Shown: piece after piece, positions 1 through 6,196 of the stretch
Numbering within the stretch: position 1 is the stretch's first letter
How the letters are laid out: each line of letters begins with the position of its first letter
DNA from: Opitutaceae bacterium
GTDB taxonomy: Bacteria; Verrucomicrobiota; Verrucomicrobiia; Opitutales; Opitutaceae
Reading direction: 5' to 3'
Length of the DNA: 6,196 nucleotides
NCBI GenBank assembly: GCA_031272375.1
Contig: JAISTY010000060.1
Location: forward strand, 1-6,196
Translations under genes and position numbers: made by a program
The notes under the pieces: model-generated
What the model was told of the DNA's origin: nothing
The model's input: the letters and a program-made list of their open reading frames with translations, nothing else
The model's database searches: none

Positions 1-607
1 CGGGGGCCTCGAGGGGTAGGGGGTTGCGGTGGGTTGCGGGGTCGTGGTCCACGACGATGGGGCCGGGCTGGGGGGGGCCGGCGGCGTTGAAGTAGCGGAA
101 GGCGGCGAAGGAGAGGCCGTTGGCGCGGGCGACGGCCTTGAGGGCGTTTTCGATGTCGAGCTTGGTCTGGCCGTAGGGGTTGATGGGGGCCTGCGGCATG
201 GTTTCGACGAGGGGCATTTTCTCCGGGATGCCGTAGGTGGCGCAGGTGGAGGAGAAGACGAATTTGCGGACGCCGGAGGCGAGCATGGCGCGGAGCAGGC
301 CGAGGGTTTCGGCGACGTTGTTGAAGTAATATTTGAGCGGCTCGTGGACGCTTTCGCCGACGGCGGCGAAGGCGGCGAAGTGCATCACGATGTCGGTTTT
401 CTCGCGTTTGAGGACGGCGGAGACGAGAGCCTCGTCGCCGAGATTGCCGTGGTAAAAGGGGACGTCGGGGGCGACGGCGGCGCGGTGGCCGAGGACAAGG
501 TTGTCGAGCACGGCGGGGCGGTGCCCGGCGGCGATGAGTTGGCGGACGCAGTGGGAGCCGATGTAGCCGGCGCCGCCCACGACGAGGATGTTAAGGGGAT
601 TGCTCAT
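1..607 (-). CDS. galE: UDP-glucose 4-epimerase GalE, N-terminal 202 residues (3' end cut by window edge)
   Basis: This enzyme interconverts UDP-glucose and UDP-galactose in the cytoplasm with tightly bound NAD (Leloir pathway and surface-glycan precursor supply). The visible protein is an extended short-chain dehydrogenase. The Rossmann motif GGAGYIGSH has glycines 11, 14 and 17; D35-N36 follows beta-2, and HFAAFAAVGES spans about 76-86. The SSTCATYG stretch places T121 where E. coli has Ser124. The catalytic pair is Y145 and K149 (YGQTK), followed by RYFNAAG at 171-177. Full-length GalE is about 330 residues, so the substrate-binding C-terminal part lies off the window. The ATG at 607 is chosen because the Rossmann strand starts six residues later. 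Its upstream region is C-rich with no Shine-Dalgarno motif. It lies 71 bases downstream of the pyrophosphatase on the same strand, with no terminator seen between, so co-transcription is plausible. A related epimerase acting on other UDP-sugars is possible, but GalE is the best call. Confidence 0.95.
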   Translation of the reverse strand, partial: MSNPLNILVVGGAGYIGSHCVRQLIAAGHRPAVLDNLVLGHRAAVAPDVPFYHGNLGDEALVSAVLKREKTDIVMHFAAFAAVGESVHEPLKYYFNNVAETLGLLRAMLASGVRKFVFSSTCATYGIPEKMPLVETMPQAPINPYGQTKLDIENALKAVARANGLSFAAFRYFNAAGPPQPGPIVVDHDPATHRNPLPLEAP

Positions 608-678
608 GACGGGGGCGGAGTTGTGCGGACGCGCGGCGACTTGTCGAGGCGGTGTTTGGGGAAAGCGAACGGGGGCGT

Positions 679-2364
679 TCAGGCGGGGAGGCGGCCCTCG
701 GCGCGGAGTTGTTGGAAGAGGGTCGTGAGGTAGGGGATGAGCTGTTTTTTGCGGCTGACGATGCCGGGGGCCTCGAAGGTGCCGGGGTGCTCGGCGCCGG
801 GTGGGTAGTGGATGTGCGAGAGGATCGCGGGGTCGCCCCTGGCGAGGAGGAGGGAATTCTGGGTGTTGATGTCGGTGACGAGCAGGAGGGCGAGGTTGAG
901 GTTTTCGTCGGCGCGGAGTTTTTCGAGGGCGGCGGCGAGTGGGGCGAAGCGGGCGTTGAAGTTGCGGAAGCCGAGTTCCTCGACCTGGGAGACGGCGTAG
1001 CGGAGGGAGCCGTCGGTGTAGCGTTTGAGGTCGGCGCCGATGACGCCCTCGGGGGAATTGGCGAGGATGATGGAGCCGGAGGAGAAGATGCGGGCGGCGA
1101 GGCGGGCGGGGTCGGCGCCGGCGAGCCGGGCGAGCCAGTCGAGGAGGACGGTGTCCTTTTGGGTGGTGGTGGGGGAGGCGAGGTTGAGGGTGTCGGCGAT
1201 GATGCCGGACATGAGGACGCCGGCGATGGCGGGTTCCGGCTCGAGGTGGTGGTTGCGGTAGAGGCCGGCGATGATGGTGCAGGTGGAGCCGACGGGTTCG
1301 TTGATGAAGAGGATGGGGCGGGCGGTGGGCGGGGTGGCGAGGCGGTGGTGGTCTATGATTTCCTCAATGTGGACCGAGCCGGCGCCGGGGACGGCCTGGG
1401 CGAGTTCGTTGTGGTCCACAAGGATGAGGCGGGTCTTGGAGGGCTTGAGGAGGTCGGTTTTGGAGAGGATGCCGGCGAGGTTGCCATTGGCGTCGGCGAC
1501 CATGTGGGCGGCGCGCGGGGAGGCGGCGAGGCGCGGGCGCACCTCGTCGAGGCGCTGGTCCCCGTCGAGGACGCGGAGGTCGCGGTCAATGGCGCCGTCG
1601 AGGAGGGCGGCGTAGCGGATGAGCCAGGCGGTGGTGGCGGTGTCGCGTGGGGAGACGATGAGGGAGACGGCGTGTTCGCGGGCGAGCGCGGCGATTTCCG
1701 GGGAGACGGGGAGGCCGCCGGAGACGATGAGGGCGCGGACGCGGCGGCGGATGCAGAGGCGCTGGATGTCCTCGCGGTCGCCGACAAGGACGACGGACTG
1801 CGCGAGCGGGATGCCGTCGCCGTCGAGGGTGCGTTCGAAGGAGGGGAGGGACATGGCGCCGACGCGGACGTAGAGATCCTCTGGGCGGTCGGGGTCCTCG
1901 GTGTGGAGCGTGGTCGCGCCGAGGGCGCGGATGACGCAGGCGAGGGAGGTTTTGACGCGGCGCATGGCGGGCGGGCCGCCCGGCGCCGGCGCGAGGTGGG
2001 CGCCGAGCTGGAAAACGGAGACGCTGCCCAGCAACCTGCCGCCGGTTTCGGCGACGGGGAGGACGCGGATGTTGTTTTTTTCGATCATCTCGAGCGCCTC
2101 GGCGCAGGTGGCGCCGGGGGTGATGGAGATGACGCGGGTGGTCATCACGTCGCGGACGCGCGGGGTGACGTCGGGGAGGTGCAGCGGGGCGGGCTGGCGG
2201 AAGCGTTCGAGGATGGTGTCAATGCGGGCGTTGGTGTTGCCGCAGCGGGCGGGGATGTGGGTGGTTTGCGGGGCGAGGATGTTTTTGAGGCGGGCGTAGC
2301 CGATGGCGGAGCAGATGGAGTCGGCGTCGGGGTTGCGGTGACCGATGATGTGGATGGCGGGCAT
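679..2364 (-). CDS. ppaC: Family II manganese-dependent inorganic pyrophosphatase with CBS-DRTGG-CBS regulatory insert (CBS-PPase)
   Basis: This cytosolic enzyme hydrolyses pyrophosphate to two phosphates, pulling biosynthetic reactions forward. Of 561 residues, the DHH catalytic domain supplies H9, D13 and D15 (HRNPDAD), D317-H318-N319, the DHH motif at 338-340 and D391 (IIADTLN). The DHHA2 domain supplies K447 and the substrate-binding SRKKQ at 537-541. All family II metal and phosphate ligands therefore appear present. Between D15 and D317 there are about 240 residues more than in a plain PpaC. They form a CBS repeat (about 68-120), a DRTGG domain (about 160-252) and a second CBS repeat (about 257-307). 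In characterised CBS-PPases this module binds adenine nucleotides: AMP and ADP inhibit, ATP and diadenosine polyphosphates activate. The same control is inferred here. The ATG at 2364 is chosen because HIIGHRNPDAD follows at once; an upstream in-frame GTG at 2442 would only add a 26-residue proline-rich stretch. It lies between DUF1015 and galE, all on one strand. Confidence 0.95.
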   Translation of the reverse strand: MPAIHIIGHRNPDADSICSAIGYARLKNILAPQTTHIPARCGNTNARIDTILERFRQPAPLHLPDVTPRVRDVMTTRVISITPGATCAEALEMIEKNNIRVLPVAETGGRLLGSVSVFQLGAHLAPAPGGPPAMRRVKTSLACVIRALGATTLHTEDPDRPEDLYVRVGAMSLPSFERTLDGDGIPLAQSVVLVGDREDIQRLCIRRRVRALIVSGGLPVSPEIAALAREHAVSLIVSPRDTATTAWLIRYAALLDGAIDRDLRVLDGDQRLDEVRPRLAASPRAAHMVADANGNLAGILSKTDLLKPSKTRLILVDHNELAQAVPGAGSVHIEEIIDHHRLATPPTARPILFINEPVGSTCTIIAGLYRNHHLEPEPAIAGVLMSGIIADTLNLASPTTTQKDTVLLDWLARLAGADPARLAARIFSSGSIILANSPEGVIGADLKRYTDGSLRYAVSQVEELGFRNFNARFAPLAAALEKLRADENLNLALLLVTDINTQNSLLLARGDPAILSHIHYPPGAEHPGTFEAPGIVSRKKQLIPYLTTLFQQLRAEGRLPA

Positions 2365-2445
2365 GGGAGGAGTGGGCGTTGGCGCGCGGGCGGGGACGCG
2401 GGGAAACGGCGGGCAGGATGCGGCGGGGGGAAAACGGGTCACGGC

Positions 2446-2470
2446 AAAAATCGCCGCGCCGGGCGCGCGC
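2446..2470 (-). terminator. Candidate intrinsic terminator after the DUF1015 gene
   Basis: Directly after the TGA at 2473-2471, the minus strand can fold into a GC-only stem of about seven pairs with one bulged G and a three-base loop (2469-2452). The stem is followed by A and five T (2451-2446). Position next to the stop codon and the T run fit a rho-independent terminator. However, the stem is short and such GC stems arise easily by chance in DNA this GC-rich. If real, it would partly separate DUF1015 transcription from the pyrophosphatase. Confidence 0.35.
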
Positions 2471-3685
2471 TCAAAACGTGTGGATGAACAGCCCCGACCT
2501 CAATTTCGGCTCAAACCAGGTGCTCTTCGGCGGCATGATTTGTCCGGCGTCGGCGATGTCCATCAGCTGCGCCACGGAGACCGGGTGCATTGAGAAGGCG
2601 ACGCCGCCCCGTTCCCGGACGCGCCGCTCCAGCTCCGCCGTTCCGCGGATGCCGCCGACGAACTCGATCCGCGCGCTCGTCCTCGGATCGCCGATTCCCA
2701 GCACGGGTGACAGCAGCTTGTCCTGCAGGACGCTCACATCCAGGCGCGAGACCGGGTCGGCGTTCGCGTCCGGAGCGCAGCGCAGGCCGCGCCATTTTCC
2801 GTCGAGGAAGAAGCTCACGCGCCCCGGTTCGGACGGCGAGGGGGGCGCGATCGCCTCCACGTCGAAGAGGGCGCGCGTTTTCTCCAAAAACACCGGTGGC
2901 GGCAGGCCGTTCAGGTCGAGGACGTGGCGGTTGTAGGGCAGCACGTTCAGCTCGCCCGCCGGGAAGAGGACGCAGAGGAACCAGTTGTAATCCTCGTCGC
3001 CGCGGTGCGCGGGGTTCCGCTCGCGGCGCAGGCGCGCCACCCGCGCCGCCGACGCCGCGCGGTGGTGCCCGTCCGCGATGTAGGCCAGCGGCACGCCGGC
3101 GAACGCCCGCTCCCATTCCGCGCCGCCGGGGATGCGCCAGACCGTGTGGCGGATGCCGTCGGGCGCGACGAAGTCGTCGCGCGGGGGCGTTTTCACGAGC
3201 GCGTCGGCGAGGGCGGTCACCGCCGCGTTGTCGCGGTAGGTCAGGAAAACCGGACCGGTGTCGGCGCCGAGGGTGTCAATCAGGCGCGTCCGGTCGTCCT
3301 CCTTGTCGCGGCGCGTTTTCTCGTGCCGGCGGATGAGGCCGGCGTCGTAGTCCTCCACGTTGCAGACGGCGACCAGGCCGCGCTGCGTGTGCGCGCCCAT
3401 TCGCTGCTGGTAAAGGTAGAGGCACGGCTCCGTCTCGCGGACGAGCGCGCCGTCCGACTGGAGTTTCAGGAAATTCTCGCGCGCCTTCCGATAGACGGCG
3501 TCGGAGTGCGGGTCCGTGCCCGCGGGCAGGTCAATCTCGGCGCGGTCAACGTGCAGCAGGCTGCGCGGTTTGCCGGCGGCCAGCGCGGCGGACTCGGCGG
3601 CGTCAACGACGTCGTAGGGCACGCAGGCGACCTCCGCGGCGAATTCAGGGGGCGGGACCAGTCCTTTGAAGGCATGTATGCGCAT
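2471..3685 (-). CDS. DUF1015 family protein (possible free-serine-kinase-like enzyme)
   Basis: The 404-residue length is typical of DUF1015 (PF06245). Family marks in order are: N-terminal [16 protein letters not shown] at 23-26, IRRHEKT near 118-124 followed by an acidic/basic [14 protein letters not shown] with DGHHR at 205-209, PYNRHV at 250-255, and the C-terminal [16 protein letters not shown] ending at about residue 398. No signal peptide or membrane segment is visible, so it should be cytosolic. The biochemical role of the family is not settled to my knowledge. In many Bacteroidota and Clostridia it sits beside serC and serA, and DGHHR resembles the ParB/sulfiredoxin-fold motif of archaeal ADP-dependent serine kinase. 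A serine-linked phosphotransfer role is therefore inference. The ATG at 3685 is chosen because family homology starts at the second residue; an upstream TTG at 3781 would add an unlike 32-residue extension. It is divergent from the GT2 gene and 106 bases upstream of the pyrophosphatase. Confidence 0.92.
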   Translation of the reverse strand: MRIHAFKGLVPPPEFAAEVACVPYDVVDAAESAALAAGKPRSLLHVDRAEIDLPAGTDPHSDAVYRKARENFLKLQSDGALVRETEPCLYLYQQRMGAHTQRGLVAVCNVEDYDAGLIRRHEKTRRDKEDDRTRLIDTLGADTGPVFLTYRDNAAVTALADALVKTPPRDDFVAPDGIRHTVWRIPGGAEWERAFAGVPLAYIADGHHRAASAARVARLRRERNPAHRGDEDYNWFLCVLFPAGELNVLPYNRHVLDLNGLPPPVFLEKTRALFDVEAIAPPSPSEPGRVSFFLDGKWRGLRCAPDANADPVSRLDVSVLQDKLLSPVLGIGDPRTSARIEFVGGIRGTAELERRVRERGGVAFSMHPVSVAQLMDIADAGQIMPPKSTWFEPKLRSGLFIHTF

Positions 3686-3828
3686 GGCGGGAAAAAGAGG
3701 CGCGCACGACAGCACCCCGCCCGGAAAAGAAAAGCCCGAAACCCGCGCGGAATCCGCGGTGTGTCCGCGCGGCGTCCGCAAACCGCTTGCGCCGCCGCGG
3801 CGCCGCCGTTTCCCTCCGCGCCGTTCCC
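3686..3828. promoter_or_regulatory. Divergent intergenic region with a palindrome and phased repeats
   Basis: These 143 bases separate the divergently read DUF1015 and glycosyltransferase genes and must hold promoters for both unless a distant one serves. No convincing -35/-10 pair is visible on either strand. Structure that can be seen: a perfect 6+1+6 palindrome CGCGGAATCCGCG at 3746-3758; TCCGC repeated at 3753, 3764 and 3775, exactly 11 bases apart; and a 10-base palindrome CGCCGCGGCG at 3793-3802. The part nearest DUF1015 is T-rich on its coding strand. An operator is possible but unproven. Confidence 0.35.
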
Positions 3829-4518
3829 ATGAAACTCTCCGTCGTCATCCCGTGCTACAACGAGCGCGCCACCATCCGCAAAATCGTCGAGGCCGTCCGC
3901 GCCGCCCCTGTTGAGGAGAAGGAAATCATCGTCGTTGACGACTGCTCCCGCGACGGCACGCGCGACATTCTGCGCGACGAGATCGCGCCGCTCGTCTCAC
4001 GGGTGATTTACCACGAGGTCAACCAGGGCAAGGGGGCCGCGCTCCGCACCGGTTTCGCCGCCGCGACAGGCGACGTGGTCATCGTCCAGGACGCCGATCT
4101 CGAATACGACCCGCAGGAATACCCGCGCCTTCTGAAGCCGATCCTCGACGGCAAGGCGGATGTGGTCTTCGGCTCGCGATTCGCCGGCGGCGAGGCGCAC
4201 CGCGTCGTCTATTTCTGGCACATGCAGGGCAACCGTTTCCTGACGATGCTCTCGAACATGTTCACCAACCTGAACCTCACGGACATGGAGACCTGCTACA
4301 CACTCTTCCGCCGCGAGATCATCCAGAAGATCCAGATCCGGGAGAACCGCTTCGGTTTCGAGCCGGAGATCACGGCGAAGGTGGCCCGGCTCGACTGCGC
4401 CATCTACGAGGTCGGCATCTCCTATTACGGGCGCTCCTACAAGGAGGGCAAAAAGATCGGCTGGCGCGACGGCGTCCGCGCGATTTTCGCCATCCTCAAA
4501 TACAACCTTTTCCGCTGA
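3829..4518 (+). CDS. GT2 family glycosyltransferase, polyprenyl-phosphate sugar synthase (DPM/DPG synthase-like)
   Basis: This is a 229-residue GT-A fold enzyme that probably transfers a sugar from a nucleotide donor to a polyprenyl phosphate lipid at the inner face of the membrane. That would give a lipid-linked sugar for surface glycans or glycosylation. Evidence: SVVIPCYNE at 4-12, [10 protein letters not shown] with D37-D38 for nucleotide binding, the [12 protein letters not shown] stretch at 65-76, the metal-binding QDADLEYDP with D88 and D90, FGSRF at 114-118, [10 protein letters not shown] at 152-161, RFGFEPE at 174-180 and [15 protein letters not shown] at 201-215. These match the dolichyl-phosphate mannose/glucose synthase-like subgroup. 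There is no transmembrane helix, so this is the soluble, single-domain type. Donor sugar (mannose, glucose or GlcNAc) cannot be read from sequence. The ATG at 3829 is chosen because MKLSVVIP is the conserved beginning; the TTG at 3787 would add 14 arginine-rich residues. Its last 23 bases overlap the convergent ATPase gene. Confidence 0.92.
   Translation: MKLSVVIPCYNERATIRKIVEAVRAAPVEEKEIIVVDDCSRDGTRDILRDEIAPLVSRVIYHEVNQGKGAALRTGFAAATGDVVIVQDADLEYDPQEYPRLLKPILDGKADVVFGSRFAGGEAHRVVYFWHMQGNRFLTMLSNMFTNLNLTDMETCYTLFRREIIQKIQIRENRFGFEPEITAKVARLDCAIYEVGISYYGRSYKEGKKIGWRDGVRAIFAILKYNLFR
4496..4518. other. 23-base convergent overlap of two coding regions
   Basis: The ATPase stop (TGA, 4498-4496 on minus) lies inside the 3' end of the glycosyltransferase gene, whose own stop is at 4516-4518 on plus. 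Both proteins keep coding through the shared bases, encoding the last ATPase residues (about SGKGCI) and the last glycosyltransferase residues (KYNLFR). There is no room here for an intergenic terminator, so any terminator for either gene would have to lie within the other gene. Confidence 0.9.
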
Positions 4519-6196
4519 CCGCGGCCGTCCGCCCGAACAGGAGGCGCAGGGAGTTGAGGCAGACGGCGACCGTGCTGCCCTCGTGGGCGGCGACGCCTAT
4601 CGAGAGAGGGACCGCGGCCCCGGCGATCACCGCCGCCGCCATCACCACCGCCACGCCGAGGGAGATCGCGAGGTTCAGGCGTATCACGGTCCGCGCGCGC
4701 CGGCTCAGGCGGAACGCCTCCAGGACGTTCTCGATGCGGTCGTGCATCAAAATCACCTCCGCCTGCTCCAGCGCCGCGTCGCTGCCCCGCGCGCCCATCG
4801 CCATGCCGACGTCCGCCGCGGCGAGGCACGGCGCGTCGTTCACGCCGTCCCCCACCATCGCCACGCGTCCGCCCGCCCGCAGCCCGCGGATCGCCTCCAG
4901 TTTTTCCTCCGGCGACAGCCCCGCGCGCGTATCGTCCACGCCCAGCTCGCGGGCGACCGACTCCGCCGTCCCCCGCCTGTCGCCCGTCAGCATCACCGTG
5001 CGGATGCCCTGTTTTTTCAACGCCGCCAGCACGCCGCGCGACTCCGCGCGGATCTCATCCCGCAGCAAAATTCTTCCGACAAGGCCCGCGCCGACGACCC
5101 AGACCTCCGCCAGTTCCGGCGGGGCCGGCGGCAGGCTCCGCGCCCATTCCGCCAGCGGCCCCTCCTCCAGCAGCTCGCGCCGCCCCAGCAACGCCCTTGC
5201 GCCGCCGACGCTCCCGCGCACCCCGCGCCCCGTCAGCGACTCGAACCGCTCCGCGCCGCGCTCCCGTGCGCCCTGCGCCCGCGCGTGGCGGACGATCGCG
5301 CGCGCCAACGGGTGCTCCGAGTTGGCCTCCAGCGCCAGCGCCAGCTCCAGCACCTCGCGCTCCCGTCCGGGCGGGAAACTCTCGCAGGCCGTCACCGCCG
5401 GCTCGCCCGTTGTCAGCGTCCCCGTCTTGTCCAGCGCGACCGTTTTGACCGCCGACAGCCCCTCGATCGCCGCGCCGCCGCGGAACAAAATCCCGTGGCG
5501 CGCGCCCCAGGCGATCGCCGCGAGGATGGCCGAGGGAATTGAGAGCACCAGCGCGCAGGGGCTCATCACGACGAGCAGTGTCATCGCGCGGTAGAACGCC
5601 GACGTTTCCCCGTCTTCCGCGCGGAACGCGGGCAGCCCCGCGCCCAGCCACCAGACCAGAAACATCGCCGCGCAGACCCCCAGGGCGACCAGCGTGTAAT
5701 GCCCGCCGAAGCGGTCCGTGAACCGCTGGCTGGGCGCGCGCATTTTCCGCGCCGTCTCGATCAGGCGGATGACCTTTTGCAGCGTGCTCTCCGAGGGCAG
5801 CCGCCCGACGGAGAACTCCACCACGCCCCACTGGTTCACCGTCCCGCTGAACACCGCGTCGCCGGCGCGTTTGGGCACCGGGGTTGACTCCCCCGTGAGC
5901 GCGGACTCGTCGCTCGCGCTTTCGCCCCTTTCAACGACGCCGTCCGCCGGGAACGCCCCGCCCGGACGCACCCGCACGCGATCCCCGACCCTCAACCCGC
6001 CGATGGGGATCTCCCGCTCGCCCCCGTCCGGCAGGATCACCGACGCGCTTTTCGGCGCCGACTTCAGCAGCGCGCCCACCTCGCGGCGCGTGCGTTCGCC
6101 CGCGAACGCCTCCATCGCCCCCGACGCGGAGAACAGGAACAGCAGCAGCACCGCCTCGCTGCGCGCGCCCACGCACACCGCGCCGGCGCCGACCGC
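4496..6196 (-). CDS. P1B-4 type heavy-metal-transporting P-type ATPase (5' end cut by window edge)
   Basis: This membrane pump uses ATP to export a divalent transition metal. Numbering residues from the codon at 6178, it shows the actuator motif TGES at 95-98, the metal-site helix with SPC at 206-208, the phosphorylation motif DKTGT at 250-254 (D250), SEHP at 287-290, LTGD at 397-400 and the hinge GDGVNDAP at 443-450. The last helix carries HEGST at 532-536. SPC in place of CPC, plus a HEG motif in the final helix, marks subgroup P1B-4 (CoaT, CtpD, PfeT, FrvA), reported to export Co, Fe, Ni or Zn. The metal here is inferred only to that class. Hydrophobic segments lie near 7-20, 160-183, 198-225, 498-520 and 522-548. 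The reading frame stays open to the window end, so the start, the first helices and any N-terminal metal-binding domain are outside. The tail after LRLLFG overlaps the glycosyltransferase gene. G-ending codons are commoner than in the neighbours. Confidence 0.95.
   Translation of the reverse strand, partial: AVGAGAVCVGARSEAVLLLFLFSASGAMEAFAGERTRREVGALLKSAPKSASVILPDGGEREIPIGGLRVGDRVRVRPGGAFPADGVVERGESASDESALTGESTPVPKRAGDAVFSGTVNQWGVVEFSVGRLPSESTLQKVIRLIETARKMRAPSQRFTDRFGGHYTLVALGVCAAMFLVWWLGAGLPAFRAEDGETSAFYRAMTLLVVMSPCALVLSIPSAILAAIAWGARHGILFRGGAAIEGLSAVKTVALDKTGTLTTGEPAVTACESFPPGREREVLELALALEANSEHPLARAIVRHARAQGARERGAERFESLTGRGVRGSVGGARALLGRRELLEEGPLAEWARSLPPAPPELAEVWVVGAGLVGRILLRDEIRAESRGVLAALKKQGIRTVMLTGDRRGTAESVARELGVDDTRAGLSPEEKLEAIRGLRAGGRVAMVGDGVNDAPCLAAADVGMAMGARGSDAALEQAEVILMHDRIENVLEAFRLSRRARTVIRLNLAISLGVAVVMAAAVIAGAAVPLSIGVAAHEGSTVAVCLNSLRLLFGRTAAVSGKGCI

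Noticed and set aside
361..380. Repeated GGCGGCGAA units in the galE region
   Set aside because: They encode the Phe-Ala-Ala repeats of the conserved HFAAFAAVGES stretch, so this is coding sequence and not a separate repeat element.
29..733. A 234-codon plus-strand open frame opposite galE
   Set aside because: Same composition artefact: low-complexity Gly/Glu/Asp/Val product, antisense to clear GalE coding sequence.
2365..2442. Upstream GTG start giving the pyrophosphatase a 26-residue proline-rich N-terminus
   Set aside because: The catalytic strand HIIGHRNPDAD begins directly after the ATG at 2364, as is usual in the family; the extension has no conserved feature and no SD.
652..2487. A 611-codon open frame on the plus strand covering the whole pyrophosphatase gene
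   Set aside because: It is antisense to a gene with every catalytic motif intact. C-ending codons on the real strand give GNN codons on this one, so stops are rare; the product is an implausible run of Gly, Ala, Glu, Asp and Val with no recognisable domain.
3686..3781. Upstream TTG start adding 32 residues to DUF1015
   Set aside because: The extension matches no family feature and would take up most of the divergent intergenic region.
2924..3832. A 302-codon plus-strand open frame opposite DUF1015
   Set aside because: Antisense to a gene with conserved family motifs throughout; Arg/Val/Ala-rich product without a recognisable domain, and it runs into the divergent promoter region.
4554..5594. 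Long plus-strand open frames (4554-5594 and 4583-5542) opposite the metal ATPase
   Set aside because: Both are antisense to the unmistakable ATPase motifs and give Arg/Ala/Ser- or Arg/Gln-rich low-complexity products.
6176..6178. GTG at 6178 as the true start of the ATPase
   Set aside because: The frame stays open to the window edge with hydrophobic small residues, and P1B ATPases need further transmembrane helices upstream of this point, so the gene begins outside.
1..6196. tRNA, rRNA, CRISPR array, insertion sequence, or phage/defence genes
   Set aside because: No matching structure, spaced repeats, terminal inverted repeats or characteristic protein motifs were seen; nearly all bases are explained by five ordinary genes.

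Overview
This is a GC-rich bacterial window holding five protein-coding genes packed almost end to end. Two genes are cut by the window edges: galE on the left and a metal-transporting P-type ATPase on the right. I see no tRNA, rRNA, mobile element, CRISPR array or phage gene. High GC, strong use of G/C-ending codons, no Shine-Dalgarno motif before any of the four visible starts, and the gene types present would fit a high-GC Verrucomicrobiota bacterium (Opitutae-like). That placement is a low-confidence impression from sequence style, not a demonstrated affiliation.

Layout: positions 1-3685 carry three minus-strand genes, read right to left. These are a DUF1015 protein (2471-3685), a family II inorganic pyrophosphatase with an inserted CBS-DRTGG-CBS regulatory module (679-2364), and the N-terminal two thirds of UDP-glucose 4-epimerase GalE (1-607). 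The gaps of 106 and 71 bases would allow one transcript, but a terminator-like hairpin with a T run lies directly after the DUF1015 stop codon, so the pyrophosphatase and galE may be a separate unit. A 143-base divergent intergenic region (3686-3828) separates this group from a plus-strand GT2 glycosyltransferase of the dolichyl-phosphate-mannose-synthase type (3829-4518). That gene runs tail to tail into, and overlaps by 23 bases, a minus-strand P1B-4 type heavy-metal ATPase (4496-6196, N-terminus outside the window).

Functional reading: GalE makes UDP-galactose, and the GT2 enzyme probably moves a nucleotide-activated sugar onto a polyprenyl phosphate carrier, so both plausibly serve surface polysaccharide or glycoconjugate synthesis. 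The CBS pyrophosphatase removes pyrophosphate from biosynthetic reactions under adenine-nucleotide control. DUF1015 is a conserved family often found beside serine biosynthesis genes elsewhere, and it carries a DGHHR motif like that of ParB/sulfiredoxin-fold free-serine kinases. The ATPase exports a divalent transition metal (Co, Fe, Ni or Zn class). No single pathway ties all five together.

I found no convincing new system. The observations most worth a second look are the uniformly pyrimidine-rich, SD-less start regions, the ATPase's codon-ending preference being unlike its neighbours, the 23-base convergent overlap, the phased repeats in the divergent promoter region, and the possible enzymatic role of the DUF1015 protein.
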